DNA of 64,000 nt. Origin: Alicyclobacillaceae bacterium. GTDB taxonomy: Bacteria; Bacillota; Bacilli; Kyrpidiales; Kyrpidiaceae. Position numbers and translations under genes: made by a program. The stretch spans positions 1-64,000 of the forward strand of contig JASBVN010000005.1 in the NCBI GenBank assembly GCA_029961045.1, read 5' to 3'. Below the pieces are notes generated by a model. That model was given only the letters and a program-made list of their open reading frames with translations, ran no database searches and was not told the DNA's origin. Shown here piece by piece: positions 45,101 through 53,863 of this stretch (position 1 is its first letter; each line of letters starts with the position of its first letter).

Positions 45101-46819
45101 TCACGCCTCCAGCCGGTACCGGGTTTCCGCCAGCCGGTGCATCCGCCGCCACAGCGTCCGGTTGATGACCACGACGAACCCGGCCATGACCACGATTCCC
45201 CACACGATGGCCGGCCAGTGCCCTTCGGTGGTGGCGCGGGTGATGTACGCCCCCAGGCCCGTCGCCGTCAATTGCGTGCCCCCCCACGACACCACCTCGG
45301 CCACGATGCTGGCGTTCCACGCCCCTCCGGAAGCCGTCACCAATCCCGTGGTCAAGGCGGGAAAGATCGCGGGTAAAATCAGATACCGCCACCGGCGCCA
45401 TCCCCGCAGCCCCAACAGTTCGCTCGCTTCGCGCAGATCGTTGGGAATGGCCGACGCACCGGCGATCACATTGAACAGAATGTACCACTGGGTGCCCAAC
45501 ATCATCAAAAGAACAGAACCCCATTGTAGGCTGATGTGCAAAGACAGAAATACAGCCGTGATCAGCGGGAAAAACATATTGGCCGGAAAGGACGCGGCGA
45601 TCAACACCAAGGGTTGGGCGATCCGAGACCACTTCGGATGGGTCCCGATCCAAACCCCCACCGGCACCGTCCACAGGGCGCCGAGGGCCACCGCCGCAAA
45701 CACCCGGGCCATCGTCAGGAAGCCGTAACCCACAGGCACAAGCAACTCCCGCCATCCCAGTTCGGCGACCATCAGCCCCCCCCGGACGACCCAGTAGAAC
45801 ACCACCACAGACAGCGCCGCCCAGGCGGCGGAAGCAAGCAACCGGCGAACCCGTCGATTCGGCCGGAATGTGCGCCTCTCCCTCCGCCCCGCCCGACCGG
45901 CGATGACCCAAGCCCAGGCCGGTTCCACAACCGCCTTGTGCATCCAACGGGCCAAACGGGAGCGGCGCAACAGGTTCAACATCCAAGAAGAAGGCTGGTC
46001 CACCCCCGCGGTCTGTTCCACTTTAAACCGCTGGACCCAAGCCACCACGGGACGCCAGAACAATTGATCCACCGCCACGATGACCACCACCATGGTGATG
46101 ATGGCGTACAACAGCGCCCGGACATCCCCTTGATCCATCGCGGCGGCCATATAGGAACCGATGCCCGGCAACCGGATGTCGTGGTGCAAAACGGTGATCG
46201 ATTCGCTGACCGCCAGAAAAAACCAACCGCCTCCGAAGGACATCATGCTGTTCCACACCAGGTGCACGGCGGAATACGGCAAATCCAGCAAAAGAAACCT
46301 CCGAAGACCGCGAATGTGATACAGCCGGCTGGCCTCCCGCAATTCCTTCGGGACCCCGGTCAGGGACTGGTACACCCCGAAGGTCATGTTCCACACCTGG
46401 CCCGTGAAAATGGCGAAAATCGACGCCAATTCCACTCCGAGGAGGCTGTTGGGAAACAGGGCCATGAACCCGACCACCGTGACGGACAGAAATCCGAGCA
46501 CCGGAACCGACTGCAAAATGTCGAGAAGGGGGATCAAGATCCGTTCGCCGATCCGGCTTCGCGCGGCGATTTGCGCGTACAGAAACGTAAAGACCAGGGA
46601 CGCGCCCAAAGCCACGAACATCCGGATCAGCGATCTTCCGGCGTAATACGGCAGCATCGACGGATCGAGAGAGACGTCGATCGCAGCATCCGGCGGACCA
46701 TACGGTTCCACCATTCCTTTTCCCACATGCACAATCCCGTACAGCAGCCCGAGCACCCCGAGGAGGAGCGCCGCGTCCACCCACCATGCCGATTGGCTCG
46801 CCGCCCCGTAACGCCGCAT
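45101..46819 (-). CDS. fused double permease of an ABC importer (NitT/TauT type)
   Basis: 572 residues from ATG 46819 behind AAGGGGGG. It holds two binding-protein-dependent permease domains in tandem: about residues 60-265 (EAA-like loop LTGVPKELREASRLYHIRGLRRFL) and about 350-565 (AIPNDLREASELLGLRGWRRWR), with a charged linker between. Most relatives have one domain per chain and dimerise; here both are in one protein. No substrate-binding protein gene is adjacent. The leader is an M-box riboswitch with terminator. Confidence 0.88.
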   Translation of the reverse strand: MRRYGAASQSAWWVDAALLLGVLGLLYGIVHVGKGMVEPYGPPDAAIDVSLDPSMLPYYAGRSLIRMFVALGASLVFTFLYAQIAARSRIGERILIPLLDILQSVPVLGFLSVTVVGFMALFPNSLLGVELASIFAIFTGQVWNMTFGVYQSLTGVPKELREASRLYHIRGLRRFLLLDLPYSAVHLVWNSMMSFGGGWFFLAVSESITVLHHDIRLPGIGSYMAAAMDQGDVRALLYAIITMVVVIVAVDQLFWRPVVAWVQRFKVEQTAGVDQPSSWMLNLLRRSRLARWMHKAVVEPAWAWVIAGRAGRRERRTFRPNRRVRRLLASAAWAALSVVVFYWVVRGGLMVAELGWRELLVPVGYGFLTMARVFAAVALGALWTVPVGVWIGTHPKWSRIAQPLVLIAASFPANMFFPLITAVFLSLHISLQWGSVLLMMLGTQWYILFNVIAGASAIPNDLREASELLGLRGWRRWRYLILPAIFPALTTGLVTASGGAWNASIVAEVVSWGGTQLTATGLGAYITRATTEGHWPAIVWGIVVMAGFVVVINRTLWRRMHRLAETRYRLEA

Positions 46820-46863
46820 GCCATTTCCCCCCTTTTCCTCCAAAAAAGGCTCGCCTGAACGCA

Positions 46864-46891
46864 CAAAAAAATCCCCCCGTCTCCGGGGGGA
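46864..46891 (-). terminator. M-box regulated terminator
   Basis: A perfect 8-bp stem, TCCCCCCG (46872-46879) with CGGGGGGA (46884-46891), is followed on the minus strand by a run of seven Ts. It lies between the M-box and the permease start. Confidence 0.92.
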
Positions 46892-46917
46892 CACACGGGT
46901 AGCCCGCCGCCTTCCCC

Positions 46918-47070
46918 CTAGTCGAGCTTCGGCAATGTACAACGTAGAGCGCAAGCGCACTCAGCCACCTTAGGAAAAGCCTTAATCCGGCAATTCCTGG
47001 TCTACCCATTGGCGGAATCGTTTCCGGGCAGTGGCCTGTGTTTGTACACACGCCTCACCTAACGAGGATG
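46918..47070 (-). promoter_or_regulatory. M-box (ykoK) magnesium riboswitch
   Basis: The minus strand carries the conserved M-box blocks in order: CTCGTTAGGTGAGGC, GCCACTGCCCGGAAACG, GCCAATGGGTAGACCAG, GGATTAAGGC, TAAGGTGGCTGAGTGCGC, TACATTGCCGAAGCTC and GACTAGG. The M-box senses Mg2+ and shuts off Mg transport genes. Here it leads into a NitT/TauT-like ABC transporter rather than mgtE or corA. Recognition is by memory of the consensus; a covariance-model search would confirm it. Confidence 0.9.
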
Positions 47071-47110
47071 GCGCTTTTCCTACGATTTTCCGGCTTATAC
47101 CGACACCGAG

Positions 47111-47139
47111 ATTGTAACACGGGCCCACGGGCCGATCAA
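47111..47139 (-). promoter_or_regulatory. sigma-A promoter of the M-box transcript
   Basis: Minus-strand TTGATC (47134-47139, overlapping the ileS stop), a 17-bp spacer and TACAAT (47111-47116), giving a start about 35 bp before the M-box. Confidence 0.65.
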
Positions 47140-49910
47140 GCCGTTTGGGAACGCACGACCTCGACGCACCGCGGACACAGGTCCGGATGGGACGGATCGC
47201 CGCCGACGGTAGGAAGAACCATCCAACAGCGTTCGCATTTGGTTCCCGGAGCCGGCGACACCCGGACCGCGATGCCCTCAAACTGGAGGGCGTCCTCCGG
47301 CGGCGTCTCTCCCTCCCCGTGCACCGTCACCTGGGAAACGATCAGGATCTGGGCCAGATCCGGCGTTTCGCTCAAAATCGCTCGGGCTTCCGGCGAAGGC
47401 CACAGTTCCACCGCCGCGCCCAACCCGGTGCCGATGACCTTCTGCTGGCGGGCCGCCTCAAGCCCCTTGGCCACTTCATACCGCAGGGCCAGGATCCGCT
47501 CCCATTTCCGGGCGAGAGCGTCATCCTTGTATTCGGGACGGACCGCCGGCCAATCGGCCAATTGAACACTCGGCTCCCGAACCCCCGGGATGTAGGACCA
47601 TACCTCGTCGGCGGTGTGGCTGATGATCGGAGCCACCAATTTCGCCAGGGTGACGAGAATTTCGTACAGGGCGGTCTGGGCGGACCGGCGAAGGGGGTCG
47701 TCCGCCCGGCTGCAGTACAGCCGGTCTTTCAGGACGTCGAGATAAAAGGCGCTCATCTGCACCGTGCAAAAGTTGTGCACCGCATGATAGACGATGTGGA
47801 ATTCGTAGTTCCGGTAGGCTTCGGTAGTGCGCTCGATCAAACGCTGTAACTGGTCCAGGGCCCACCGGTCGAACTCGGTCAATTGCTCTACGGGAAGCCG
47901 GTGTTGCGCCGGATCGAAATCGTACAGGTTGCCGAGGAGAAACCGGAAGGTGTTGCGAATCTTCCGGTACACCTCCGCCACCTGGGCCAAAATGGCCTCG
48001 GACACCCGCACGTCCGACCGGTAATCCACCGAGGCCACCCAGAGGCGCAAAATGTCGGCCCCCAGCCGCTGCATCACATCCAGCGGGTCCACCACGTTTC
48101 CGAGGCTTTTGGACATCTTCCTCCCTTCGCCGTCCAAAAGGAACCCGTGGGTCAACACGGCCCGGTACGGAGCCCGCCCCTTGACGGCAACGGCGGTGGA
48201 CAGGGAGGAATTGAACCATCCCCGGTGCTGGTCGGACCCCTCGAGGTACAAGTCCGCCGGCCAGTGCAACTCCGGCCGCTGTTCCAGCACCGCCATGTGA
48301 CTGGATCCGGAATCAAACCACACGTCCATGATGTCCGTTTCCTTCCGGAATCGGTCTCCGCCGCACCGGCACCGGTAGCCGGGAGGAAGCAGATCGGCGG
48401 CCTCTCGGGCAAACCAGGACTGGGACCCCTCCCGGGCGAACAGGTCGGCCACGTATTCGATGGTACGGTCGTCGATAATCGTCTCGCCGCAGGATTCGCA
48501 GTAAAAAATCGGAATCGGCACGCCCCAGACCCGCTGCCGTGAAATGCACCAGTCCTGCCGGTCGGCGATCATGTTGTGAATCCGCTGTTTTCCCCAAGTG
48601 GGAATCCAGTTTACGCGTTCGATCTCTTCGAGCAACTCCGAACGAAACTGATCGATCGAGGCGAACCACTGCTCCGTGGCCCGGAAGATCACCGGGTTTT
48701 TGCACCGCCAACAGTGGGGGTACTGGTGCACTATCTCTCCTTCCGCCGCCAGCGCCCCCTCCCGGCGGAGGAGGTCCGCGATGGCCGGGTTGGCGTCTGC
48801 GTAGAACTGTCCTTCAAAGGGAGGCGCCTGTTCGGTAAACCGGCCTCGGTCGTCCACAGGAGCCACAATGGCCAAACCGTACTTCAGCCCAACCGCATAA
48901 TCCTCCATTCCATGCCCGGGCGCGGTGTGCACCGCTCCGGTGCCGGCCTCCAGAGTCACGTGATCCCCCAGTACGACCGGCACTCGCCTGTCCGCGTAGA
49001 AGGGATGCCGGAGCACCCAGCCTTCCAGTTCGGTACCCGCGAAGGCCTGCAGGATCCGGACGCCCGCAGGGTCCAAACCGGCCTCCTCCAGCACCGCCTT
49101 CAACCGCTCCTTGGCGGTAATCCACCGCTCCGAGCCCACCTCGGCGAGGACGTACGAAATCCCCGGTCCCACCGCCACGGCCTGGTTTGCCGGCAAGGTC
49201 CAGGGAGTGGTGGTCCAAATCAACACGGAAGCGCCTTCGGCGGAACCCGTCCCTTTCGCATCCACGACGGGAAACTTGACATACATCGACGGCGACACCT
49301 TGTCCCGGTATTCGATCTCCGCCTCCGCCAAAGCGGTTTCGCAGGAGGGGCACCAATAGACGGGCTTTAATCCCTTATAGATGTACCCTTTTTTCGCCAT
49401 TTCCCCGAACACCCGAACCTGCGCCGCTTCGTAGGCGGGATCGAAGGTGACGTACGGATTCTCCCAATCCCCCCGGACCCCGAGGCGTTTGAACTGCTCC
49501 CGTTGCCGGTTGATAAACTCCAGCGCATATTGCCGGCACATCTCGCGGAATTCCAGCACGTCGATTTCGTGCCGGTTCAGATTCCGGGACTTAATGATCG
49601 CATGCTCGATGGGCAGGCCATGGGTATCCCAGCCGGGGACGTAGGGAGCGTCGAACCCGTCCATCGACTTAAACTTGACGATGATGTCTTTCAAAATTTT
49701 GTTCAGCGCGTGCCCCACATGGATGTCGCCGTTGGCGTAAGGCGGGCCGTCGTGCAGGACGAATTTCGGACGGCCCCGCCTTTTTTCCCGGACCCTTTGA
49801 TAGAGGTGCAACTCCTCCCAACGGCGTTGGATCTCCGGCTCCCGCTTCGGCAAGTTGCCGCGCATGGGAAAATCGGTCTTCGGCAAGTTGAGGGTATGGC
49901 TGTAATCCAC
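47136..49910 (-). CDS. ileS: isoleucyl-tRNA synthetase
   Basis: 924 residues from GTG 49910, behind AAAGGAGGACG; the frame runs further upstream without need. Class I motifs: the HIGH signature as HVGH in [15 protein letters not shown], the KMSKS loop as KMSKS in [15 protein letters not shown], the editing-domain CP1, and C-terminal zinc cysteines ([13 protein letters not shown] ... LCPRC). It follows divIVA as in Bacillus. Its leader has a consensus promoter and terminator-like hairpin. Confidence 0.97.
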   Translation of the reverse strand: MDYSHTLNLPKTDFPMRGNLPKREPEIQRRWEELHLYQRVREKRRGRPKFVLHDGPPYANGDIHVGHALNKILKDIIVKFKSMDGFDAPYVPGWDTHGLPIEHAIIKSRNLNRHEIDVLEFREMCRQYALEFINRQREQFKRLGVRGDWENPYVTFDPAYEAAQVRVFGEMAKKGYIYKGLKPVYWCPSCETALAEAEIEYRDKVSPSMYVKFPVVDAKGTGSAEGASVLIWTTTPWTLPANQAVAVGPGISYVLAEVGSERWITAKERLKAVLEEAGLDPAGVRILQAFAGTELEGWVLRHPFYADRRVPVVLGDHVTLEAGTGAVHTAPGHGMEDYAVGLKYGLAIVAPVDDRGRFTEQAPPFEGQFYADANPAIADLLRREGALAAEGEIVHQYPHCWRCKNPVIFRATEQWFASIDQFRSELLEEIERVNWIPTWGKQRIHNMIADRQDWCISRQRVWGVPIPIFYCESCGETIIDDRTIEYVADLFAREGSQSWFAREAADLLPPGYRCRCGGDRFRKETDIMDVWFDSGSSHMAVLEQRPELHWPADLYLEGSDQHRGWFNSSLSTAVAVKGRAPYRAVLTHGFLLDGEGRKMSKSLGNVVDPLDVMQRLGADILRLWVASVDYRSDVRVSEAILAQVAEVYRKIRNTFRFLLGNLYDFDPAQHRLPVEQLTEFDRWALDQLQRLIERTTEAYRNYEFHIVYHAVHNFCTVQMSAFYLDVLKDRLYCSRADDPLRRSAQTALYEILVTLAKLVAPIISHTADEVWSYIPGVREPSVQLADWPAVRPEYKDDALARKWERILALRYEVAKGLEAARQQKVIGTGLGAAVELWPSPEARAILSETPDLAQILIVSQVTVHGEGETPPEDALQFEGIAVRVSPAPGTKCERCWMVLPTVGGDPSHPDLCPRCVEVVRSQTA

Positions 49911-49933
49911 AAGACGTCCTCCTTTCACGCCGC

Positions 49934-49974
49934 AAACAAAAAGCCCCCATCCCCCGCGCAGGGACGAGAGGCTG
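49934..49974 (-). terminator. attenuator-like terminator in the ileS leader
   Basis: AGCCTCTCGTCCC and GGGATGGGGGCT form an imperfect stem, followed on the minus strand by TTTTGTTT, between the ileS promoter and start. The upstream GAGAGG can instead pair with CCTCTC of the stem, as an antiterminator might. No canonical T-box sequence is visible. Confidence 0.65.
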
Positions 49975-50051
49975 TCACCTTCCGCCGCGTCCTCTCCATC
50001 GGCCTCGGCGTTGCAACGGCACCCCGTACGCACAGAAAATCCGTGTATTAT

Positions 50052-50080
50052 AGTATAAATTGGCCCGGGATCCCTGTCAA
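50052..50080 (-). promoter_or_regulatory. consensus sigma-A promoter of ileS
   Basis: Minus-strand TTGACA (50075-50080), a 17-bp spacer and TATACT (50052-50057): near-perfect. It gives a leader of about 135 nt before the ileS start codon. Confidence 0.85.
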
Positions 50081-50086
50081 ATTCAC

Positions 50087-50578
50087 CTACGACTCCATTT
50101 GGGTCGCCTGTCGCACGTCTTCCAACAGATCGTCCCAATCCCGGGATTCGATCATTTCCAGCTGAGCTTGTACCAACGACCGGAAACGCGCCCGGAATAC
50201 CGATACTTGTTTTTGGATTTCTTCCATTTCCATCAAAACTTTCCGGGACTTCATGAGCGCCTCATTGACGATGCGGTCGGCATTCTTCTCCGCTTCCCGA
50301 ACGATCAACTGCGCTTCCTTCCGGGCGTTGGCTTTCACCTCTTCCGCCGCCTCTTGGGCGACGACGATCGACTTACTGAGGCTTTCCTCGAGATTGGTAA
50401 AATGGCTTAATTTTTCTTCTAGTTGCTGAACCCGCTCGGTCAATTGCTTGTTTTCACGGATTAAAGCTTCGAAATCTTGGATCACCTGTTGCAAAAACTC
50501 ATTGACCTCGTCCTGGTTGTACCCCCGAAACGAAACGGCAAATTCTTTATTGTGGATATCCAGCGGCGTCAACGGCAC
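50087..50578 (-). CDS. divIVA: cell division protein DivIVA
   Basis: 163 residues starting at GTG 50578 (product [36 protein letters not shown]...), eight bases after GGGGAGGTGG; two GTG codons just upstream are less likely. The N-terminal lipid-binding domain is followed by long coiled coils. It marks curved membrane at septa and poles and recruits division and chromosome-anchoring partners. Confidence 0.95.
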   Translation of the reverse strand: MPLTPLDIHNKEFAVSFRGYNQDEVNEFLQQVIQDFEALIRENKQLTERVQQLEEKLSHFTNLEESLSKSIVVAQEAAEEVKANARKEAQLIVREAEKNADRIVNEALMKSRKVLMEMEEIQKQVSVFRARFRSLVQAQLEMIESRDWDDLLEDVRQATQMES

Positions 50579-50667
50579 CACGTCCACCTCCCCGATCGTG
50601 GCAAGCTCCTTGTGCTAGCGCTAAGATTCGACGCGAACCTCGGAATTCCTGCACCGGAATGCCGACC

Positions 50668-51036
50668 TCACCAGGTGCGACCCACCCGTACGACGATCCG
50701 CCCTCTCCGGCTTTGTTCTTCAATTCCCAGGATCTTGAACCTCCCCCAACCCCGCACCGACAGGACGTCCCCCTCCGCCACTTCCCGGTCGGCGTCTTCC
50801 GCCGGGGCCCAGTTCACCTGGACCGTGCCTAGGCGAATCCGGTCCGCGGCCTCCGTTCGCGAAAGCCGCAAAAGGCTCCTCAGCAAGGCGTCCAAACGCA
50901 AGAAGGGCACCGTGAGACGCTCTTCCCTCCACGCCCCTTCGGGAGGCCGAAACGCTTCCGCCGGGATCCGGTCGGCCCGGCGCGCAAAGGGCCGTTCATC
51001 GGGATGGAGATGAGGTTCCCAAGGAAACTCCGGCAT
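50668..51036 (-). CDS. S4-domain protein, C-terminal half of YlmH only
   Basis: 122 residues. From about residue 47 (LRLDALLRSLLRLSRTEAADRIRLGTVQVNWAPAED...) it matches the S4 RNA-binding domain of YlmH and ends GRFKILGIEEQSRRGRIVVRVG. YlmH is normally about 255 residues; the N-terminal half is missing, replaced by some 45 polar residues. There is no room upstream, as the ATG directly follows the yggT stop (TGAATG). Hence a true reduced form rather than a frameshift. YlmH homologues act on stalled ribosomes; whether this one can is unclear. Confidence 0.8.
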   Translation of the reverse strand: MPEFPWEPHLHPDERPFARRADRIPAEAFRPPEGAWREERLTVPFLRLDALLRSLLRLSRTEAADRIRLGTVQVNWAPAEDADREVAEGDVLSVRGWGRFKILGIEEQSRRGRIVVRVGRTW

Positions 51037-51351
51037 TCACAACACCGATCCCACAGCGGAGAGAATCCAACCCAACACCACCATCACACCCCGCACGAGA
51101 AACAGGTTGTACACGAGCAAGGCGACGAGATACGACAAGTCGAGGGACACGGCACCCAAGGGCAGGCTGGGAATAAACCGGCGAAACGGAGCCAGATACG
51201 GCTCGGTGATCTTCACCAGCCAGCTCCCGAGGCGGGTGTTCCAGACATCCGGAAAAAACGAAAGCAATCCCCGCGCGATCAAAATGTACCAGTACACGCT
51301 CAAAACCGTTCCAACCCAATGTACAACGGTCGACACGACGTCCCCCGGCAT
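51037..51351 (-). CDS. ylmG: YggT/YlmG family membrane protein
   Basis: 104 residues with two hydrophobic segments around a conserved LGSWLVKITEPYLAPFRRFIP motif, as in YggT. A small membrane protein of the division cluster; precise role unknown. ATG 51351 behind GAGGTGAC. Confidence 0.88.
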   Translation of the reverse strand: MPGDVVSTVVHWVGTVLSVYWYILIARGLLSFFPDVWNTRLGSWLVKITEPYLAPFRRFIPSLPLGAVSLDLSYLVALLVYNLFLVRGVMVVLGWILSAVGSVL

Positions 51352-51355
51352 TTTG

Positions 51356-51781
51356 TCACCTCGTCCGGCCCTTCGGTTCCTGTTGACTCAGATAATCCGA
51401 CACGGCTCCCTGCACGTCGACGTTTTCCGGAGCGCACAGGATGATTTGGGCGCCGACTTTCTGCATGGTGCCCCCCAGGGCGTACAGGACGCCGCTGAGA
51501 AAATCGATGATCCTCGCGCCTTCTTCGAACTGCACCTTGTGCAGATTGACGACCACCGGACGGTGACTCCTCAGATGATCGGCGATCATTTGACCGTCTT
51601 CAAACCGCTCGGGCTCGCAGAGAATCAATTTCACCGGCTTTTGTTGATGCAGGCTCACCACAGCCCCCTTCCGCCCGGCGGTCTGGACCGCTTCGGCCCG
51701 GGTCTCCTCCCGGCGAACCTCCTCCGGGTCTTCGTCGGCGAATCCGAGAAACTGCAAAATGCGGTGAAACGGATTTCCCAT
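51356..51781 (-). CDS. sepF: cell division protein SepF
   Basis: 141 residues: an N-terminal amphipathic membrane-binding helix (MGNPFHRILQFLGFADED), a linker, and the DUF552 core (VKLILCEPERFEDGQMIADHLRSHRPVVVNLHKVQFEEGARIIDFLSGVLYALGGTMQKVGAQIILCAPENVDV). Anchors and aligns FtsZ at the septum. Confidence 0.95.
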   Translation of the reverse strand: MGNPFHRILQFLGFADEDPEEVRREETRAEAVQTAGRKGAVVSLHQQKPVKLILCEPERFEDGQMIADHLRSHRPVVVNLHKVQFEEGARIIDFLSGVLYALGGTMQKVGAQIILCAPENVDVQGAVSDYLSQQEPKGRTR

Positions 51782-51784
51782 CGT

Positions 51785-52540
51785 TTACACCCTTTCTTCG
51801 CGTTCCGTTTGCGGACCGTCCCGAACTCGCGCCTCTCCGCCGTCGAGCAGCACGCGGCCGAGCCGGACGATGGTCGCCCCCTCTTCCACTGCCACTTCAT
51901 AATCGTCCGACATTCCCATGGACAGCTCCAACGGACGGTCCGCCGCCCACACGGGGTGGTCCCGCCACCGATCCCGCAGCTCCCGCAGGGTCCTAAACAC
52001 CCACCGGACCTCTTCCGCGGACTCCGCCCGGGGCGCCATGGTCATCCATCCGACCACCTTCCACAAGGGACTCCGCCGGAGCGCGTGAACATAGTCGAGA
52101 AAATCCCCCGCCTCCGCCACGGAGATTCCCCCCTTGGAAGGTTCTTCGGCGACATTCACCTGGATCAAGGTATACAAGGGCGCGGACCGGGCTTCTTCCC
52201 CGTCCCCTAACCGCCTGGCCAATTCCTCCGCCAAGGCGGGCCTGTCCAACGAATGGAGCCAGTGAAAAAACCGAACGATGTACTTGACTTTATTGGTTTG
52301 CAAATGACCGATAAAATGCCACGTCACCCCCGGGCCGAGGGCTTCGATCTTCGAGCGGGCCGCCGTCCAGCGATTCTCACCGAAATCCCTCAAACCGGCG
52401 GCAGCCCAAGCCCCGGCGGCAGCCGGATCGATGTATTTCGTGACAGCAACCACCTTGACGGTGTCCGGATCGCGCCCCGCCCGAGCGCAGGCCCGGGCAA
52501 TCCGAGATCGGACTTCCCGCCACCGGTCTTCGATCGCCAT
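51785..52540 (-). CDS. ylmE: PLP homeostasis protein, YggS family
   Basis: 251 residues from ATG 52540 behind GGAGGTG. A fold type III TIM-barrel PLP protein with the lysine in VVAVTKYID, GENRWTAARSK, WHFIGHLQTNKVKYI and SMGMSDDYEVAVEEGATIVRLG. Not a known enzyme; keeps pyridoxal phosphate pools balanced. In Bacillus called YlmE. Confidence 0.93.
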   Translation of the reverse strand: MAIEDRWREVRSRIARACARAGRDPDTVKVVAVTKYIDPAAAGAWAAAGLRDFGENRWTAARSKIEALGPGVTWHFIGHLQTNKVKYIVRFFHWLHSLDRPALAEELARRLGDGEEARSAPLYTLIQVNVAEEPSKGGISVAEAGDFLDYVHALRRSPLWKVVGWMTMAPRAESAEEVRWVFRTLRELRDRWRDHPVWAADRPLELSMGMSDDYEVAVEEGATIVRLGRVLLDGGEARVRDGPQTEREERV

Positions 52541-52578
52541 CGCGACACCTCCAGAAACCGTCTCCCCATTGATCCGCT

Positions 52579-53394
52579 CTACAAAAGGGCGATCGCCGCG
52601 GCCATCCGACCGGTGACGCCTCGGTCGCGACGGTGGGAAAAGCACAGGTCTTCCCGACAAGAGGTGCAAACCCCCATCACCGTGATCCGGCGTTCGTCCA
52701 GACCGGCCCGCCGCAGCACCTCCCGGTTTGCTTCCCACAGATCGAGAAGGTAGCGACCTTCTCGGGAAGGGGCGAACAGCCGCTCCGGAACACGGCCCCA
52801 CTCAGAGACAAACGCGCTCCGCACTTTTTCGTCTACCTCATAACAGCAGGGACCGATGGCCGGACCGATGACCGCCAGAATCTCCCGGGCGCGCGCCCCC
52901 AGTGAGGAGAGGGCTTCCACCGCCGCCGCGGCCGCTTGCAGGGCCGTGCCGCGCCAACCGGCGTGCACCGCGCCGACCGCCCGCGCCTCTGGAGCATACA
53001 GAAGCACCGGCACACAATCCGCAGCCAGGGTCGCCAGGACCAGCCCCGATTCTCGGGTGACGACGGCGTCGGTATCGGGCAGGGCGTCTTCGACCGATCT
53101 GGCCCCCCGGCCGGCGTCGGCCAACCCGGCGAGGTGCACCCGGCGCCCGTGCACTTGACGGCAGAAGACCCAACGGTCGATTCCGATTCCGAAAGAACGG
53201 GCCGCCCGTTCCCGGTTCGCCAAAACGTCCTCCGGGCGATCACCGACCGTAAACCCGAAATTCAACTCCTGAAAAGGAGGACGGCTGACTCCTCCGCGGC
53301 GGCTGAAGAACCGGGCCCGCACCGCCCCGCTCTCTTCCCAACCGATCATCCTCCAGTATACCACGTCCGGAGACTCCACCAGTTCCCAGTGCAT
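52579..53394 (-). CDS. ylmD: purine nucleoside phosphorylase / laccase-domain protein (YlmD, YfiH family)
   Basis: 271 residues from ATG 53394; a further ATG at 53439 is less likely. The metal ligands of the family are intact: CRQVHGRRV, ADCVPVLLYAPEARAVGAVHAGWRGTALQA, GPAIGPCCYEVDEKV and CTSCREDLCFSHRRDRGVTGRM. Recent work assigns purine nucleoside phosphorolysis or adenosine deamination to the family, and removal of misincorporated serine in peptidoglycan precursors for PgeF. Confidence 0.92.
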   Translation of the reverse strand: MHWELVESPDVVYWRMIGWEESGAVRARFFSRRGGVSRPPFQELNFGFTVGDRPEDVLANRERAARSFGIGIDRWVFCRQVHGRRVHLAGLADAGRGARSVEDALPDTDAVVTRESGLVLATLAADCVPVLLYAPEARAVGAVHAGWRGTALQAAAAAVEALSSLGARAREILAVIGPAIGPCCYEVDEKVRSAFVSEWGRVPERLFAPSREGRYLLDLWEANREVLRRAGLDERRITVMGVCTSCREDLCFSHRRDRGVTGRMAAAIALL

Positions 53395-53445
53395 ACGGGT
53401 CCCCCGCTTCCCCTGTTCCCTCGCCCTCCAGTTTATCATACAGGG

Positions 53446-53748
53446 TCAATATTCGCCGGAAAACCCCGATTCTTCCCCGGCCGGACGAAACGGTTCCTCT
53501 CCGGGAGACGGACGCAATTCCACGAGAATCACATCGGTGCCGATCTTCACAATCTGATCCCAGGGAATGACATACTCGGGTCCGTTCCGCCATAACCCGA
53601 ACCACCGGGGAGCGCCCGGAACGACGATCGCTTTCACCACACCTTGATCCGGGTCGATCTCCAAGTCCTCGATCATGCCCAGGCGCGCACCGTCCCGGAT
53701 GTTGACCACGTCTTTGGCCCGCAGGTCCGAAGCTTTCATCTTCGCCAT
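53446..53748 (-). CDS. ylmC: YlmC/YmxH family PRC-barrel protein
   Basis: 100 residues from ATG 53748 behind GGGAGT. A PRC-barrel domain: MKASDLRAKDVVNIRDGARLG, DLEIDPDQGVVKAIVVPG, YVIPWDQIVKIGTDVILVEL. Follows sigG as in Bacillus; ylmA is not present between them. Role unknown. Confidence 0.88.
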   Translation of the reverse strand: MAKMKASDLRAKDVVNIRDGARLGMIEDLEIDPDQGVVKAIVVPGAPRWFGLWRNGPEYVIPWDQIVKIGTDVILVELRPSPGEEPFRPAGEESGFSGEY

Positions 53749-53816
53749 GATACTCCCATCCCTACTTCCCCCGTCCTTACCCCTTATATATGCGACCAAG
53801 CGCCAAAAGTGCCCAT

Positions 53817-53839
53817 AAAAAAAGGCGCTCGCGCGCCCT
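53817..53839 (-). terminator. intrinsic terminator after sigG
   Basis: GGCGC, loop GCGA, GCGCC on the minus strand, followed by TTTTTTTATGG. Confidence 0.8.
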
Positions 53840-53863
53840 TGCGGCCGGTGAGCACCTTCCGGA

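Noticed and set aside
49911..50080. Canonical T-box before ileS
   Set aside because: The GGTGGNACCGCG motif and a proper Stem I are absent, so I list only an attenuator-like leader.
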